Below, piece after piece: positions 1 through 8,623 of a DNA stretch of 64,000 nt. Numbering within the stretch: position 1 is the first letter of the stretch; each line of letters opens with the position of its first letter. Source of the DNA: Ignavibacteriales bacterium UBA1304 (GTDB taxonomy: Bacteria; Bacteroidota; Ignavibacteria; Ignavibacteriales; Ignavibacteriaceae); assembly GCA_002307295.1 (NCBI GenBank), contig DBTY01000003.1, forward strand, positions 62,001 to 126,000. The letters are read 5' to 3'. The translations under genes were made by a program, and so were the position numbers. The notes beneath the pieces were generated by a model. It made no database searches. It was not told the origin of the DNA and saw only the letters and a list, made by a program, of their open reading frames with translations.

Positions 1-1
1 T

Positions 2-862
2 CCTGTTGTTTATGGCAATATACTTGCCGCAGGCAACGTTAAAGGAGATTTGATTACTATTGATTGTAAGACAGGGAAGCTTCTTAAATCAATTAAAACA
101 AACGAGCTTATAGCATCGCAATTTGTAGCCGCAGAAATAAAAAATGAGAATAAAAAAATAAAGTGTTTTTTCTGGGGAACCGGAGACGGCAAATTTTTCT
201 GCTACGATATTAACACGCTTAAATTAGTCTGGAAAAACGACGAAGCAAAATCGTTGATTGAAGCAAAACCGCTAATCTATGACGGTAAAATTATTTTTGG
301 AAGCTGGGATTCTAATTTATACTGCCTTGATTTAGCTACCGGTAAAAAAGTATGGAGCTGGAACGCGGGAGACGGCGTCTATTATTCTCCGGCGGCATGC
401 ACTCCTGCCACTGACGGGAAAAGCATATTTGTAGCGGCTCCAGACAGATTTGTAAGCTCTATTGATTTTGCTACGGGTAAAACAAACTGGAGAACTAAAG
501 AAGCAAAATGCTGGGAGGGCATTGGTCTTTCTACGGATAAAAAAAATGTTTTGGTTTTGGGTTTTAATAAAAACTTTTCTATCCTATCCGCAGCCGACGG
601 CAGCATAATTAAAACGATTGAATGCGCTAAAGACAGCATTGAAACTATGCCCGCTATGCCGTTAGAAGCAAATGGAAATATAATGTACTCTACAAGATTT
701 GGCATGGTTAATATAATTAATAAACAGCATCAACTTAAGCCGCTTTTATATTTAGGGCAGGCGAGAGGGCATTCTGTAAGACAGATAAACAAAGACACGT
801 TTGCAGTTTCCGGTATGGACGGACGAATTGTCGTCTTCAAAATAAATAAAGAGATTAAATGA
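2..862 (+). CDS. PQQ-type beta-propeller repeat protein (5' end outside window)
   Basis: The reading frame is open from base 2, so the N-terminus lies to the left of the window; a TTG at 50 is only an internal codon. The visible 286 residues carry repeating blades of the PQQ-enzyme/quinoprotein type: a G-x-I-x-x-G-x-x-D strand, then D-x-x-T/A-G-K-x-x-W turns such as 'DLATGKKVWSWN' and 'DFATGKTNWR'. Such eight-bladed propellers are usually periplasmic or outer-membrane binding or scaffold proteins (BamB-like), and most do not bind PQQ. The C-terminus 'GRIVVFKIN' closes the last blade. The stop overlaps the next gene's start by 4 bases, suggesting translational coupling with the phosphatase. 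Whether it is an enzyme cannot be judged without the N-terminus. Confidence 0.75.
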   Translation, partial: PVVYGNILAAGNVKGDLITIDCKTGKLLKSIKTNELIASQFVAAEIKNENKKIKCFFWGTGDGKFFCYDINTLKLVWKNDEAKSLIEAKPLIYDGKIIFGSWDSNLYCLDLATGKKVWSWNAGDGVYYSPAACTPATDGKSIFVAAPDRFVSSIDFATGKTNWRTKEAKCWEGIGLSTDKKNVLVLGFNKNFSILSAADGSIIKTIECAKDSIETMPAMPLEANGNIMYSTRFGMVNIINKQHQLKPLLYLGQARGHSVRQINKDTFAVSGMDGRIVVFKINKEIK

Positions 863-1506
863 GGAAATTTGACGGGATACTTTTTGACATAGATGGAACT
901 TTAACTTCTACTAATGAACTGATTTTTGCGTCTTTTAGACATATAGCTAAAATGTTTTTGCATAAGGAGGTAACCGATGAAGAGATTATTTCAAACTTCG
1001 GTCCGCCGGAAGACGTAATTCTTAAAAAATGGTGCGGAGACGATTACGAAGCGGGGCGTAAAGAGTATTACGACTTCTACGCTAAAAACCATAACATGGC
1101 GGATTTGTATCCCGGAATTAAAGAAATTCTCGCATTGATAAAATCGAAGGATGTTCTTTTGGCTATATGTACAGGCAAAGGGAGCGACGCCGCTTTAATT
1201 ACGTTGAAGAAACTTGATATATTTAAGTATTTCGACTTTGTAATTACTGGCGACGACGTAACAAAATACAAACCTTCGCCGGAAGGAATTAACAAATTTA
1301 TTCAGAAGTTTAATCTGGATAAAGAAAGGGTTCTTATGGTTGGCGACGCTGTGACTGATATACTGGCCGCGCGAAGCGCAGGCGCTGAAATGGCGGCAGT
1401 AGTGTGGGATAGCTACGGGAAAGAAGAAGTCCTTAAAGTAGAAGGCGTCAAAGCTTTTCATACAGTCGCCGAATTGAAAAGTTTTATTGCAGAAAATATA
1501 GCTTAG
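859..1506 (+). CDS. HAD-superfamily phosphatase, phosphoglycolate phosphatase-like
   Basis: 215 residues, typical for the Gph/PgmB-like subfamily. Motif I DIDGT is at residues 10-14 (nucleophile D10, acid D12), motif II is the Thr in 'AICTGKG', motif III the Lys of 'KYKPSP', and motif IV 'VGDAVTD' supplies the two metal-binding Asp. The cap inserted after motif I is helical, as in subclass IA. The enzyme should be a cytoplasmic Mg-dependent phosphomonoesterase; the substrate (phosphoglycolate, sugar phosphate, pyrophosphate) cannot be told from motifs. The start ATG overlaps the TGA of the upstream propeller gene. A strong bidirectional terminator follows. Confidence 0.85.
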   Translation: MRKFDGILFDIDGTLTSTNELIFASFRHIAKMFLHKEVTDEEIISNFGPPEDVILKKWCGDDYEAGRKEYYDFYAKNHNMADLYPGIKEILALIKSKDVLLAICTGKGSDAALITLKKLDIFKYFDFVITGDDVTKYKPSPEGINKFIQKFNLDKERVLMVGDAVTDILAARSAGAEMAAVVWDSYGKEEVLKVEGVKAFHTVAELKSFIAENIA

Positions 1507-1533
1507 AGATTAGAAATAGTTTAGCAAAAAAAA

Positions 1534-1562
1534 AGCGGGCAAATTGTTTGCCCGCTTTTTTT
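1534..1562. terminator. bidirectional intrinsic terminator between convergent genes
   Basis: A perfect 10-bp stem (agcgggcaaa at 1534-1543, tttgcccgct at 1547-1556) with a 3-base loop has an A-run on its left and a T-run on its right. It can therefore end transcription of the plus-strand phosphatase and of the minus-strand barrel gene. Confidence 0.9.
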
Positions 1563-1565
1563 AAT

Positions 1566-2951
1566 TTAATTAGTTCCGCCTGAGTTTGTATTAAACGGAT
1601 ATATGAACGAAATACGGGGTTCAATTTTCTTCTGCGATTTGAAATCAATCACGTTATCGTCGGCGTCTCTTACCGGAGTAAAAGTCCAATTATAAAGCAT
1701 TGAAATTAAAAGATAAGGCATCGGTTTATAACCGACCTCTGCGTATAAATAAGAACGGTCGTCAAGAGTAAATAAATCTTTTTCATCTTTTATGTTTCTT
1801 TTATCGTAACCGGCTCTAACTACTGCCGAACTTTCTTTTGGTAGAACGTCAGTCGTAATGTGTAGTATTCCGCTGTTTGGATCTTTATCTAAACGCTGAT
1901 AACTGCCAACGATATTAAAAAAGCCGAGCACGTTTATTCCTAATTCGCCGTAGTATCCTTTATCGCCATGCGCGCTATTCAGAGTTGCCGCTTTGCTTTT
2001 GATATTATTTGAAGTATAGCGCGTAGTGTTATCGTTTGTAGTATCAATAGAGAATCTTTCGGTTTCATAAAGCGAGTTGAAATAGCCTGCTATATATTTA
2101 TCATTGTTAAACCGCCTTTCAAATTTAAGCGAACCGTTAAACAAACCAAGACCGTTTACATTAAATAATAAACCTGCGGCTTCTCCATCGCCGAAGTTGG
2201 CAATTTTGGTATAATCGGCATAAAGCTTAATGCCAAGATATTTACTGGTTAATAACGGGAGCCCAACGTCAAAGCTGTAAATATTTATTGATCCTTTATC
2301 GTCGGTAGCGTTAAATTTTTTTGCGTCGTGGTCATATAAGCCGGAAACAACCCCTGCTTTATCGTTAAAATCGCTTGCAAATGAGACGCCCGCTTCAATA
2401 TTGCCGATGATTGGAATATCTCCGGCTGTAGTAAATTTAAGGGGTTTAACATGACCTCGCACGCCGACGACTCCGGCTTCGCCAAAACTGCTGTAGATAG
2501 ACTCAAAACCAAAATCTCCAAAATCGAGATCGCAAATCAATCCGTCTTTTCTGGTATCGTAACTTGCGCAGTTATTATAGAGATACATTATATTGCCGTA
2601 ACCGAGCGTATAATAATCGAGCGCGCCTAATTTAATATATACAGGCTCGTCTTTTTGGCCATAACGCACATAACGGATAATGCTTAAGTAATCAGAAAAT
2701 TCGTTGAAGTTTTCGTGGCGTAGTTTTCCTGAAGAGTTAACGTCAAAACTAAGGTCAAGCCCAACTCCAATTTTTGAAAAAGCAATTTCAGGCATCATGT
2801 GGAATGAATAATACAGCTGCCCGTCAATCCAGTTTAATCCAAGTCCTCCATATAAAAGCCCTTCGTTTGGATTTAAATTTTGATTATATACTTGTGAATA
2901 ACTATGGCTGACAAATAGCAAAACAGCTAATAAGCCCAAAAGTTTTTTCAT
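1566..2951 (-). CDS. predicted outer-membrane beta-barrel protein, unknown function
   Basis: 461 residues with a clear Sec signal peptide (MKKLLGLLAVLLFVSHSYSQ, cleavage near residue 20). The rest is rich in alternating hydrophobic/polar strands, aromatic girdles and Gly/Asn turns ('YGGLGLNWIDGQLYYSF', 'LLISMLYNWTF'), the composition of a barrel of roughly 16 or more strands. I recognise no specific family. It is the last gene of the minus-strand run after the EnvC-like gene, 61 bases downstream of it, so it may be co-transcribed or have its own promoter. The C-terminus does not end in the usual aromatic residue: about eight polar residues ('NTNSGGTN') follow the last strand. Confidence 0.7.
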   Translation of the reverse strand: MKKLLGLLAVLLFVSHSYSQVYNQNLNPNEGLLYGGLGLNWIDGQLYYSFHMMPEIAFSKIGVGLDLSFDVNSSGKLRHENFNEFSDYLSIIRYVRYGQKDEPVYIKLGALDYYTLGYGNIMYLYNNCASYDTRKDGLICDLDFGDFGFESIYSSFGEAGVVGVRGHVKPLKFTTAGDIPIIGNIEAGVSFASDFNDKAGVVSGLYDHDAKKFNATDDKGSINIYSFDVGLPLLTSKYLGIKLYADYTKIANFGDGEAAGLLFNVNGLGLFNGSLKFERRFNNDKYIAGYFNSLYETERFSIDTTNDNTTRYTSNNIKSKAATLNSAHGDKGYYGELGINVLGFFNIVGSYQRLDKDPNSGILHITTDVLPKESSAVVRAGYDKRNIKDEKDLFTLDDRSYLYAEVGYKPMPYLLISMLYNWTFTPVRDADDNVIDFKSQKKIEPRISFIYPFNTNSGGTN

Positions 2952-3012
2952 ATTCGGTCCCTTATTTTAATCGAAAGTTATAAAACAAATTTAAGAAAAT
3001 AATTAGATATTA

Positions 3013-4350
3013 TTATCTTTTTGCAAGCCAGGCGGAAGGATTTTGATGATTGCGGTTGTTCCATATTTCAAAATGCAGAATATTGCCTTCCAGACTTTCG
3101 CCGACTTTGCCAATAACGGTTCCAGGCTTTAACTTTTTCCCTTCGCGCACAAAAATTTGGGATAAGTGACTATAAACAGTTCTGTAATCTCCCTTATGCG
3201 TAACAATTATTACGCTGCCGTAGCCGGGCACATAATCAATAGCCGATACGACTCCTTCGGCTACGCATTTTACTGATATATCGCTTTTTGCCAAAAGGTC
3301 GATGCCGTAGTTTAATGTAATAGTTTTAAGTTTTTGGTTTTTATTTTCGCCAAAATTTCTTGCAACCTTTGCGCCTGAAATTGGCCATTTTAATTTGCCT
3401 TTCTGCGAAGCGAATGACGATAAATCGTCATATGAAGATGATGAAGCGGGAATAGGCTTTATCTGGGGTTCAGGTTTTTGTTTTTTTGCAGCTTTTTGCT
3501 TGTCTCGGGCTTTCTGTTTTTCTGCTTTAGCTAACGCTAATTCTTTTTTCCGTTCAATTTCGGCGTTCCGTTTTGCAATTTCCGCATTCTTTTTAGCAAT
3601 TTCAGCGTTCTTTCTTTCAATTTCTTTTCTGTGCTTTTCTTCTTTAGCTACAAGAGAAGCTATCATATTATTTATTGACGATTCAGCCTTGCGTTTTGTA
3701 TCGATTTCGCGGGCAAGAGAATTTTTATCGTCTTTAATTGAAGCGAGCAGTTTTTTTTGATCGGCTAATTTTTTTTCAAGCGCGGCTTCTTCTTTTAGTT
3801 TTGCGTCGGCAAGTTCCTGTTTTTCATTTTTTTCAACGCTCAGGTTTTCTTTAATGCGCGCAAGGTCTTCTTTTGCTTGTTTTATTTTGACCAGATCGGC
3901 TTGTCTTTTATCGGAAAATATTTTAAGATATTTAAAACGCGTGTAAGCCTGATCCAGAGTTTTTGAAGTGATAAGGTAATTCAGCTCGTTTTCCATACCA
4001 TACTTATAAGTGGAAACGATATATCTGGAATAATTATATTTCAGAAATTTCGTTTCTCTTTCAAGCATCAGAATTTCTTCTTCTTTCTGGGCAATAGCGT
4101 CTTCTTTATCGGCCTCTTCGTCTCTGTATTTATTAATCAGCTTATTAAGAAGAAAATTCTGCTTATTAAGATTCTCCATCAGTTCAAGAGTCCTCTTTTC
4201 AGATTTGGATTTTTTCTGAAGCTCTTTTTCAAGAGAATTTATTTCCGATTTTATTCCGTTAAGCTCTTTCTTTTTTTTGTCTATACTTTGCGGTATAACC
4301 AAAACTGAAGCGGTAAATAATAACAATATGTAAAATACAGGTTTTACCAT
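3013..4350 (-). CDS. EnvC-like murein hydrolase activator (coiled coil plus degenerate LytM/M23 domain)
   Basis: 445 residues: signal peptide (about 1-21), long charged coiled coil (about 22-290, with a repeated 'ERKNAEIAKKNAEIAKRNAEI' stretch), a Ser-rich linker, and a C-terminal LytM/M23 domain (about 325-443). The M23 zinc site is incomplete. The first His is Asn347 (NYGID, Asp351 kept), His395 is kept in YSHL, and the usual HLH is I-L-H (His426). In E. coli EnvC a similarly degenerate LytM domain does not cut peptidoglycan but activates cell-wall amidases, so this should be a periplasmic amidase activator for daughter-cell separation. It overlaps the DUF4292 gene by 7 bases. TPR-DUF4292-EnvC order recurs in Bacteroidota. 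Confidence 0.82.
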   Translation of the reverse strand: MVKPVFYILLLFTASVLVIPQSIDKKKKELNGIKSEINSLEKELQKKSKSEKRTLELMENLNKQNFLLNKLINKYRDEEADKEDAIAQKEEEILMLERETKFLKYNYSRYIVSTYKYGMENELNYLITSKTLDQAYTRFKYLKIFSDKRQADLVKIKQAKEDLARIKENLSVEKNEKQELADAKLKEEAALEKKLADQKKLLASIKDDKNSLAREIDTKRKAESSINNMIASLVAKEEKHRKEIERKNAEIAKKNAEIAKRNAEIERKKELALAKAEKQKARDKQKAAKKQKPEPQIKPIPASSSSYDDLSSFASQKGKLKWPISGAKVARNFGENKNQKLKTITLNYGIDLLAKSDISVKCVAEGVVSAIDYVPGYGSVIIVTHKGDYRTVYSHLSQIFVREGKKLKPGTVIGKVGESLEGNILHFEIWNNRNHQNPSAWLAKR

Positions 4351-5135
4351 TTAATAACGGTTGCGTCTTCAGGGATATCCATTTTTATAGAAGTGTTCCT
4401 TTTATTAACTTCAATGTTTTTGTATTCAATATTTATAGTCTGTTTGTTCTTTAGGTTCTTCACTTCTATGTTATACGGGATTGGAACGCTTTCAAAAACC
4501 TTAAATTTGGAATATGCCGCTGAAAGGGACGCTTGCCCTCTGTGGTTAGTCACATCAAAATTAATTATGCCCAGATCTCTGACGTCTATTTTATAAACGG
4601 AATTGACGTCCGCCGTGGAATCTGCGTAAGTCATTACATAGTTGTCGTATAATACTTCAAACTTAGTCGGGTTTTCATAAAGATGATCTGCTAAGCTTAC
4701 TGAGCCGATAAAGGCGTTCATTAAATCCTGAAACGAAAGATCTATTTTGAAAATTCCTTTTAGCACGTCGTCGCTGACTTTGCCTTTATAAAGCGTATTA
4801 TGCAGAGCCTCATAAAAAAGGAAGTCGTCTTTAGTTACAAGAACCTGCGCAAGCTCGATGCCAAACGGCCCCATAACGCTAAAATAAAGCGAATCTGGTT
4901 TTTGCAAAACAACCTGAAACTGCGCGCTATTATTAAATTGAGCTGAAGATATCGAAATTTTGCCGGAGCCCTGGAAACTTTTTATACGTCGTCTGTTGGC
5001 TTCAAGTTTTTTTACTAAACGCTCAATAGGCAAAACTTCTACTTCGTCCATCGATCTGGAAGGAACGCATCCGGGGTAAGTGGTTATGAACAGAAAGCTA
5101 ATAACCGCCAATAAAAATAAAACTAATTTTTTCAA
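4344..5135 (-). CDS. DUF4292 family lipoprotein, LolA/LolB-like fold candidate
   Basis: 263 residues. The signal peptide ends at Cys23 (TYPGC), a non-canonical but plausible lipobox. The mature part starts with a helix followed by 'FQGSGKISISSA...FQVVLQKPDSLYFSVMGPFGIELAQV', the pattern of DUF4292, whose half-barrel resembles LolA/LolB lipoprotein carriers. It should sit at the outer membrane facing the periplasm. The gene overlaps its upstream neighbour by 4 bases (ATGA) and its downstream neighbour by 7, so the three are translationally coupled. A LolB-type acceptor role is inference from fold and neighbourhood. A LolCDE-type transporter lies at 19336-22514. Confidence 0.72.
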   Translation of the reverse strand: MKKLVLFLLAVISFLFITTYPGCVPSRSMDEVEVLPIERLVKKLEANRRRIKSFQGSGKISISSAQFNNSAQFQVVLQKPDSLYFSVMGPFGIELAQVLVTKDDFLFYEALHNTLYKGKVSDDVLKGIFKIDLSFQDLMNAFIGSVSLADHLYENPTKFEVLYDNYVMTYADSTADVNSVYKIDVRDLGIINFDVTNHRGQASLSAAYSKFKVFESVPIPYNIEVKNLKNKQTINIEYKNIEVNKRNTSIKMDIPEDATVIKW

Positions 5136-6940
5136 ATTCCACCTTTCTCAATTTTTTGTTTAATCTCAGAGTTTTCTTTATCAAGTTCAAACGCCTTAGT
5201 CCATAAGCGGACGGCTTCTTTTTTATTGCCCGATTTGAACATGACGTCTCCAAGATGATCTAAAATAACAGCTTTTTCTCCGCCAACGTCAATTGATTTT
5301 TTAATGTTTTTGCTTGCAAGTTCAAAATTCCCCATCTTAAAATATATCCAGCCTATTGTGTCTAAATAGGAGGAATTGTCCGGCTCGGCTTTAACTGCAA
5401 TGTTTGCCATTTCTAAAGCGCGATCCAGTTTGGTTCCTCTTTCAGAAAGAGAATAAGCGTAATTATTATTTATAAGCGGGTTATTCTTTTCAATTGATAA
5501 AGCTTTTTCATAAATGCTGTCGCATTCGTTATACATTTTTTGTCCGTCGTAAATGGAACCGAGCGTTCCAAGTAGGCTGACGTTATTGGGATCAAGCTGC
5601 ACGGCTTTTTTTGTATAATAAATCGATTCTTTAGTAAATTTTAATTGGTTAAGCGTATACCCATAAGCGGAAAGAGCGTTAATGTCGTTCGGATTAAGAT
5701 CTATGGCTTTTTTTAGATTGATTTTAGCGTCCGTAAATTTCTCGTTTTGCGCAAGAGTTAATCCCCTTATAAGATTTAAAGTAAAATCTTCAGGGAATTT
5801 TTTTAACGCCTCTGCGGTTAAAAGTACAGTTTCGTTATATCGTCTGTTATCAAATAAGTTGCCGCATAGTTTTATCCATAACTCAAGACGCCATCCGTTG
5901 AGCGTATCTGCCGCGCTTAAATATTTTGCTGCTAAAACGCTATCCTGTTCAATTGACGCGATAGTAGCTAAGTGAATCTTGATAACCCATTCCGCAGTAT
6001 CTTTGTCTAACTTAACAAAGAAGTTTTTAGTCATTGGAATAAGAGAAGAATCTTTAAGCGAGCGTTCAAAATAGGCGGCTCCAATAGCAGTTTTTGCTTC
6101 AAGCGGAACGTCCGGCTGTTCTAATATGTATTCATATTCTTTTCCGGCTTCAACCCACTTATTTTGTTCAATATAAATTTGAGCTTTCTTTTCGCGCAAT
6201 TCTAAGTCGCCATGGTTTTGCGTAATAATATCGTTAACCTGCTCAAGCGCTTTATCGTAATATTTCCCCTTAACGTAAAAATCTACAAGAAGTTTTTGTA
6301 TAGGCTGATTTGAAGGATCCATAGCCAAAAGCTCTTCAATGCTTTTAATAGCCGCGTCTATATTTCCAAGCCGCTCGTATAGCTCGGTAATCCTAAGCAG
6401 AACGTTCCAGTCAGCGCCAATAATTTTTGTGAGTCTGTTATAAATTTCAATAGATTTAAGCGGGCGCGAGGTTTCGGAAATTTGCGCTAATTTATAATAC
6501 GCCTGCACTTCAGACGAGTCGATAGAAATAATTCTATTTAGCACAATTTCAGCGGAATCGCTGACTTTGCCGTTGATATATATTTGGGCTAACAGATAAT
6601 TAAACTCTACGTTGCCCGGTTCCAGCTCTACGGCTTTGCGGCTGTTTTGCAGAGCAAGGGCAAGTTTGTTAAGATATAAATAGTTTTTAGCGATAGCGTG
6701 ATAAATACCCGGCTTAGGGTCGGCAATAAGCGCATCCTGGAATTCCAAAACAGCTCCTGCAAAATCACCTTTCATTTCTAATGTTAATCCGTTAACAAAA
6801 GGGTCTAAAGCTTTTTTAATAGCCTGAGTCGAATCGACAGCATATGCATGGTCTGGTTTAACGTTGTCTGTGGACTGTTTTGTAGAAGCGCAGCCGACTA
6901 AAATAAACAACGGCAATATGAAAATAAGCGATCTGGTCAT
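5132..6940 (-). CDS. tetratricopeptide-repeat outer-membrane lipoprotein
   Basis: 602 residues from the ATG at 6940; an upstream TTG (6967) would put nine extra residues before the signal peptide and is less likely. The signal ends in lipobox LVGC (Cys17). The mature protein is almost entirely TPR repeats, recognisable as 34-residue units with W/L-G-Y-A-F-P positions, for example 'FNYLLAQIYINGKVSDSAE' and 'LDTIGWIYFKMGNFELA', roughly 15 units. It is probably a periplasm-facing scaffold at the outer membrane. It is first gene of the operon with the DUF4292 lipoprotein and EnvC-like protein, so a shared role in envelope assembly or cell-wall turnover is likely. Confidence 0.8.
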   Translation of the reverse strand: MTRSLIFILPLFILVGCASTKQSTDNVKPDHAYAVDSTQAIKKALDPFVNGLTLEMKGDFAGAVLEFQDALIADPKPGIYHAIAKNYLYLNKLALALQNSRKAVELEPGNVEFNYLLAQIYINGKVSDSAEIVLNRIISIDSSEVQAYYKLAQISETSRPLKSIEIYNRLTKIIGADWNVLLRITELYERLGNIDAAIKSIEELLAMDPSNQPIQKLLVDFYVKGKYYDKALEQVNDIITQNHGDLELREKKAQIYIEQNKWVEAGKEYEYILEQPDVPLEAKTAIGAAYFERSLKDSSLIPMTKNFFVKLDKDTAEWVIKIHLATIASIEQDSVLAAKYLSAADTLNGWRLELWIKLCGNLFDNRRYNETVLLTAEALKKFPEDFTLNLIRGLTLAQNEKFTDAKINLKKAIDLNPNDINALSAYGYTLNQLKFTKESIYYTKKAVQLDPNNVSLLGTLGSIYDGQKMYNECDSIYEKALSIEKNNPLINNNYAYSLSERGTKLDRALEMANIAVKAEPDNSSYLDTIGWIYFKMGNFELASKNIKKSIDVGGEKAVILDHLGDVMFKSGNKKEAVRLWTKAFELDKENSEIKQKIEKGGI

Positions 6941-7465
6941 AAAAAAATAAAATTGTTGAATAATCAAAAGATATAACTTGTAATATAAGAAACTTAGAAA
7001 TATTAAAGAATATAATTCCTTGCCCCTAAATTGGAATAAAACGGGAAATAAATTGATGTTTATGAATAGTCATAGTGCGATTTTTAATTGTGTGGGCGTG
7101 TCAGGCGCTGCGCTTTGTAGTCTGGCTGGAATAAATTATAGTTTGTTTTTCTATTCAACTTTTCTAAATGTTTCGAAAGTAGAGATATATAATAAAACTA
7201 TCAGCAATATTGAGTAAAAAAGAATTTGCCAAAATGCACTCATAACAGTTATATCTTTAACGAGCTCAAATACGACAAAAGCTAAAAGAAATCCGCAAAT
7301 AATTAAAGATCTTCTTTTGCGGTTAAAAGTTATTGTTCGGCCGCAATGAGGGCAGTTCCATCTTGACCAAGAGAATTTGAATAAAAAATATCTGAAATAA
7401 TCTTTAAGGGAATATTTATACTAATTTGATTAATACTTTACGCAATTTCAAAACTTAACTAAGGT
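6941..7465. other. intergenic stretch with a decayed minus-strand gene
   Basis: A 525-base stretch with no intact gene. Its left part should hold the promoter of the TPR operon, but I found no convincing TTTG/TAnnTTTG pair there. The right part (7151-7420) reads as a zinc-ribbon membrane protein without a start codon and is listed separately. A plus-strand frame at 7020-7217 has no ribosome site or recognisable motif. Confidence 0.5.
7151..7420 (-). pseudogene. small zinc-ribbon/two-TM membrane protein without a usable start codon
   Basis: The minus strand is open for 89 codons between TAG (7421-7423) and the TAG at 7151-7153. The translation looks like a real protein: an aromatic/basic start ('DYFRYFLFKFSWSRWN'), a half zinc ribbon (C-P-H-C-G), basic residues (NRKRRS), then two hydrophobic segments ('LIICGFLLAFVVFEL' and 'ILFYSILLIVLLYI'). 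No ATG, GTG or TTG precedes the CPHCG motif; the only in-frame ATG falls between the two membrane segments. Either the start has been lost, the start is non-canonical, or there is a sequence error. It lies on the same strand as the SseB-like gene, 45 bases downstream of it. Confidence 0.45.
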
Positions 7466-8272
7466 TTATTTTTCATAGAACGGTTTTGTGCTTTTTAAGT
7501 ATTGCGCCAATTCACTATCTGTATTCGTTTGAATGTAGTCTGCAAACTCTCCACGCCCCAAATATTGCTGAATAGTAAATCCCGTCTCTTGAAACAAGCT
7601 CTGCGTCTCTCCGTCAACATCAAAACCCAAAATATAGTGCGCCGGCTCGCCGCTTGCAGGGTCAAATATCCATCCAAGATATGCGGCTTTTATATTCGGC
7701 TTATTTGCGAATAAAACTTTTAATGAATTTATCATTTCAGTCGGATAATCTTTTGGTTGACATACTTGAACCTGGGTAGCTTTATTAATGAAGATTTTTC
7801 CGGTTCTATTAGTCAAAATTGTACCGTTCAATAATCTTTCTATCTCGTCCGGAAGCAGTTCCTTCGCATAATCAGAATAAGGGTTTAATATAAACCGGGC
7901 TCCTTTAGTCATCTCAAACAAGTATTCCCCTTTCAGTTCTAAGACATTTACTTTTTCTTTTGTTATTCCTTTTTCGTGAATTTTTTGGTCTGAAGTAAAA
8001 ACAGGTATTTGACCATCTGGAAAAGTATAAATACGAACCTGATCGCCCTTCTTAAACATCAATTTACTTCCGGTAAGTTTACTGTCAGGAAGCTCCCTGC
8101 CCAAAGGGATTATTTCTAAAGGGACGATAATTAAATTGTCAGTCAAAAGTCGCTTATAAAATTCAGCTCTGTAGGCGGGCTCCGTTACAGCTTTCATTAA
8201 AAGAGTTTCCAAACTGTAATCATCTGTTTTTGAAGATGTTATCTTACTTTTAAATATATCTGTAAATTTCAT
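7466..8272 (-). CDS. SseB-family protein
   Basis: 268 residues with the two-domain layout of the SseB (enhanced serine sensitivity) family. The N-terminal alpha/beta domain (about 20-130) has 'LLMKAVTEPAYRAEFYKRLLTDNLIIVP' and 'VPVFTS'-like strands ('IPVFTSDQKI'); a C-terminal domain (about 150-265) has 'INSLKVLFANKPNIKAAYLGWIFD' and 'HYILGFDVDGE'. The biochemical role of SseB is poorly defined; it is cytoplasmic, without signal or membrane segment. It stands alone, transcribed away from the ATP-grasp gene. Confidence 0.8.
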   Translation of the reverse strand: MKFTDIFKSKITSSKTDDYSLETLLMKAVTEPAYRAEFYKRLLTDNLIIVPLEIIPLGRELPDSKLTGSKLMFKKGDQVRIYTFPDGQIPVFTSDQKIHEKGITKEKVNVLELKGEYLFEMTKGARFILNPYSDYAKELLPDEIERLLNGTILTNRTGKIFINKATQVQVCQPKDYPTEMINSLKVLFANKPNIKAAYLGWIFDPASGEPAHYILGFDVDGETQSLFQETGFTIQQYLGRGEFADYIQTNTDSELAQYLKSTKPFYEK

Positions 8273-8623
8273 TGTGTATGCCAGTTTAAATTATCATTAA
8301 TTTAATTCAATAGAATAAACATTTCACCCAAAATGTTCATATTAACTTAACAATTTATTCTCAGAACCGCGAATTTTTTTCTGCTTTGAAATCAATTTAC
8401 TAACGGACGTCTGTGAGCATGACAGCCGTGGTAGTAGTCATCTGGGCCGTCAGAGCCAAGTCCTGACGGAGTCAAAATAGTTAATGAGAGTCATTTTAGC
8501 GTTTAAATCTGGCAGCGTCAGTTCAGTTATTGTATGTACATTGACCGCCGAGACTGGCAAATTTGTTTTTATCTTGTTACATTGCAACAACATAAAACAT
8601 ATCGTGAGTCTTTTTTTAGCTAT
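8273..8623. other. intergenic region with clustered hairpins and a possible tiny ORF
   Basis: Divergent control region between the SseB-like and ATP-grasp genes. Bases 8419-8495 contain three hairpins in a row: atgac/gtcat (8419-8423 with 8437-8441), ccgtcag/ctgacgg (8447-8453 with 8463-8469), and aatga/tcatt (8483-8495). The minus strand over the same bases has a short open frame ending at the TGA in 8396-8398, with a His/Cys/Tyr-rich tail (GPDDYYHGCHAHRRPLVN). Nothing else is recognisable. The frame extension 8534-8623 ahead of the ATP-grasp start looks non-coding. Confidence 0.35.

Noticed and set aside
7020..7217. 65-codon plus-strand frame in the spacer
   Set aside because: No ribosome site, no motif, and it overlaps the more convincing minus-strand zinc-ribbon frame.
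8534..8623. 30-residue N-terminal extension of the ATP-grasp protein
   Set aside because: No ribosome site; the sequence is Cys/Gln/His-rich and unlike the start of an alpha/beta domain, which begins at METYDLGLAY.
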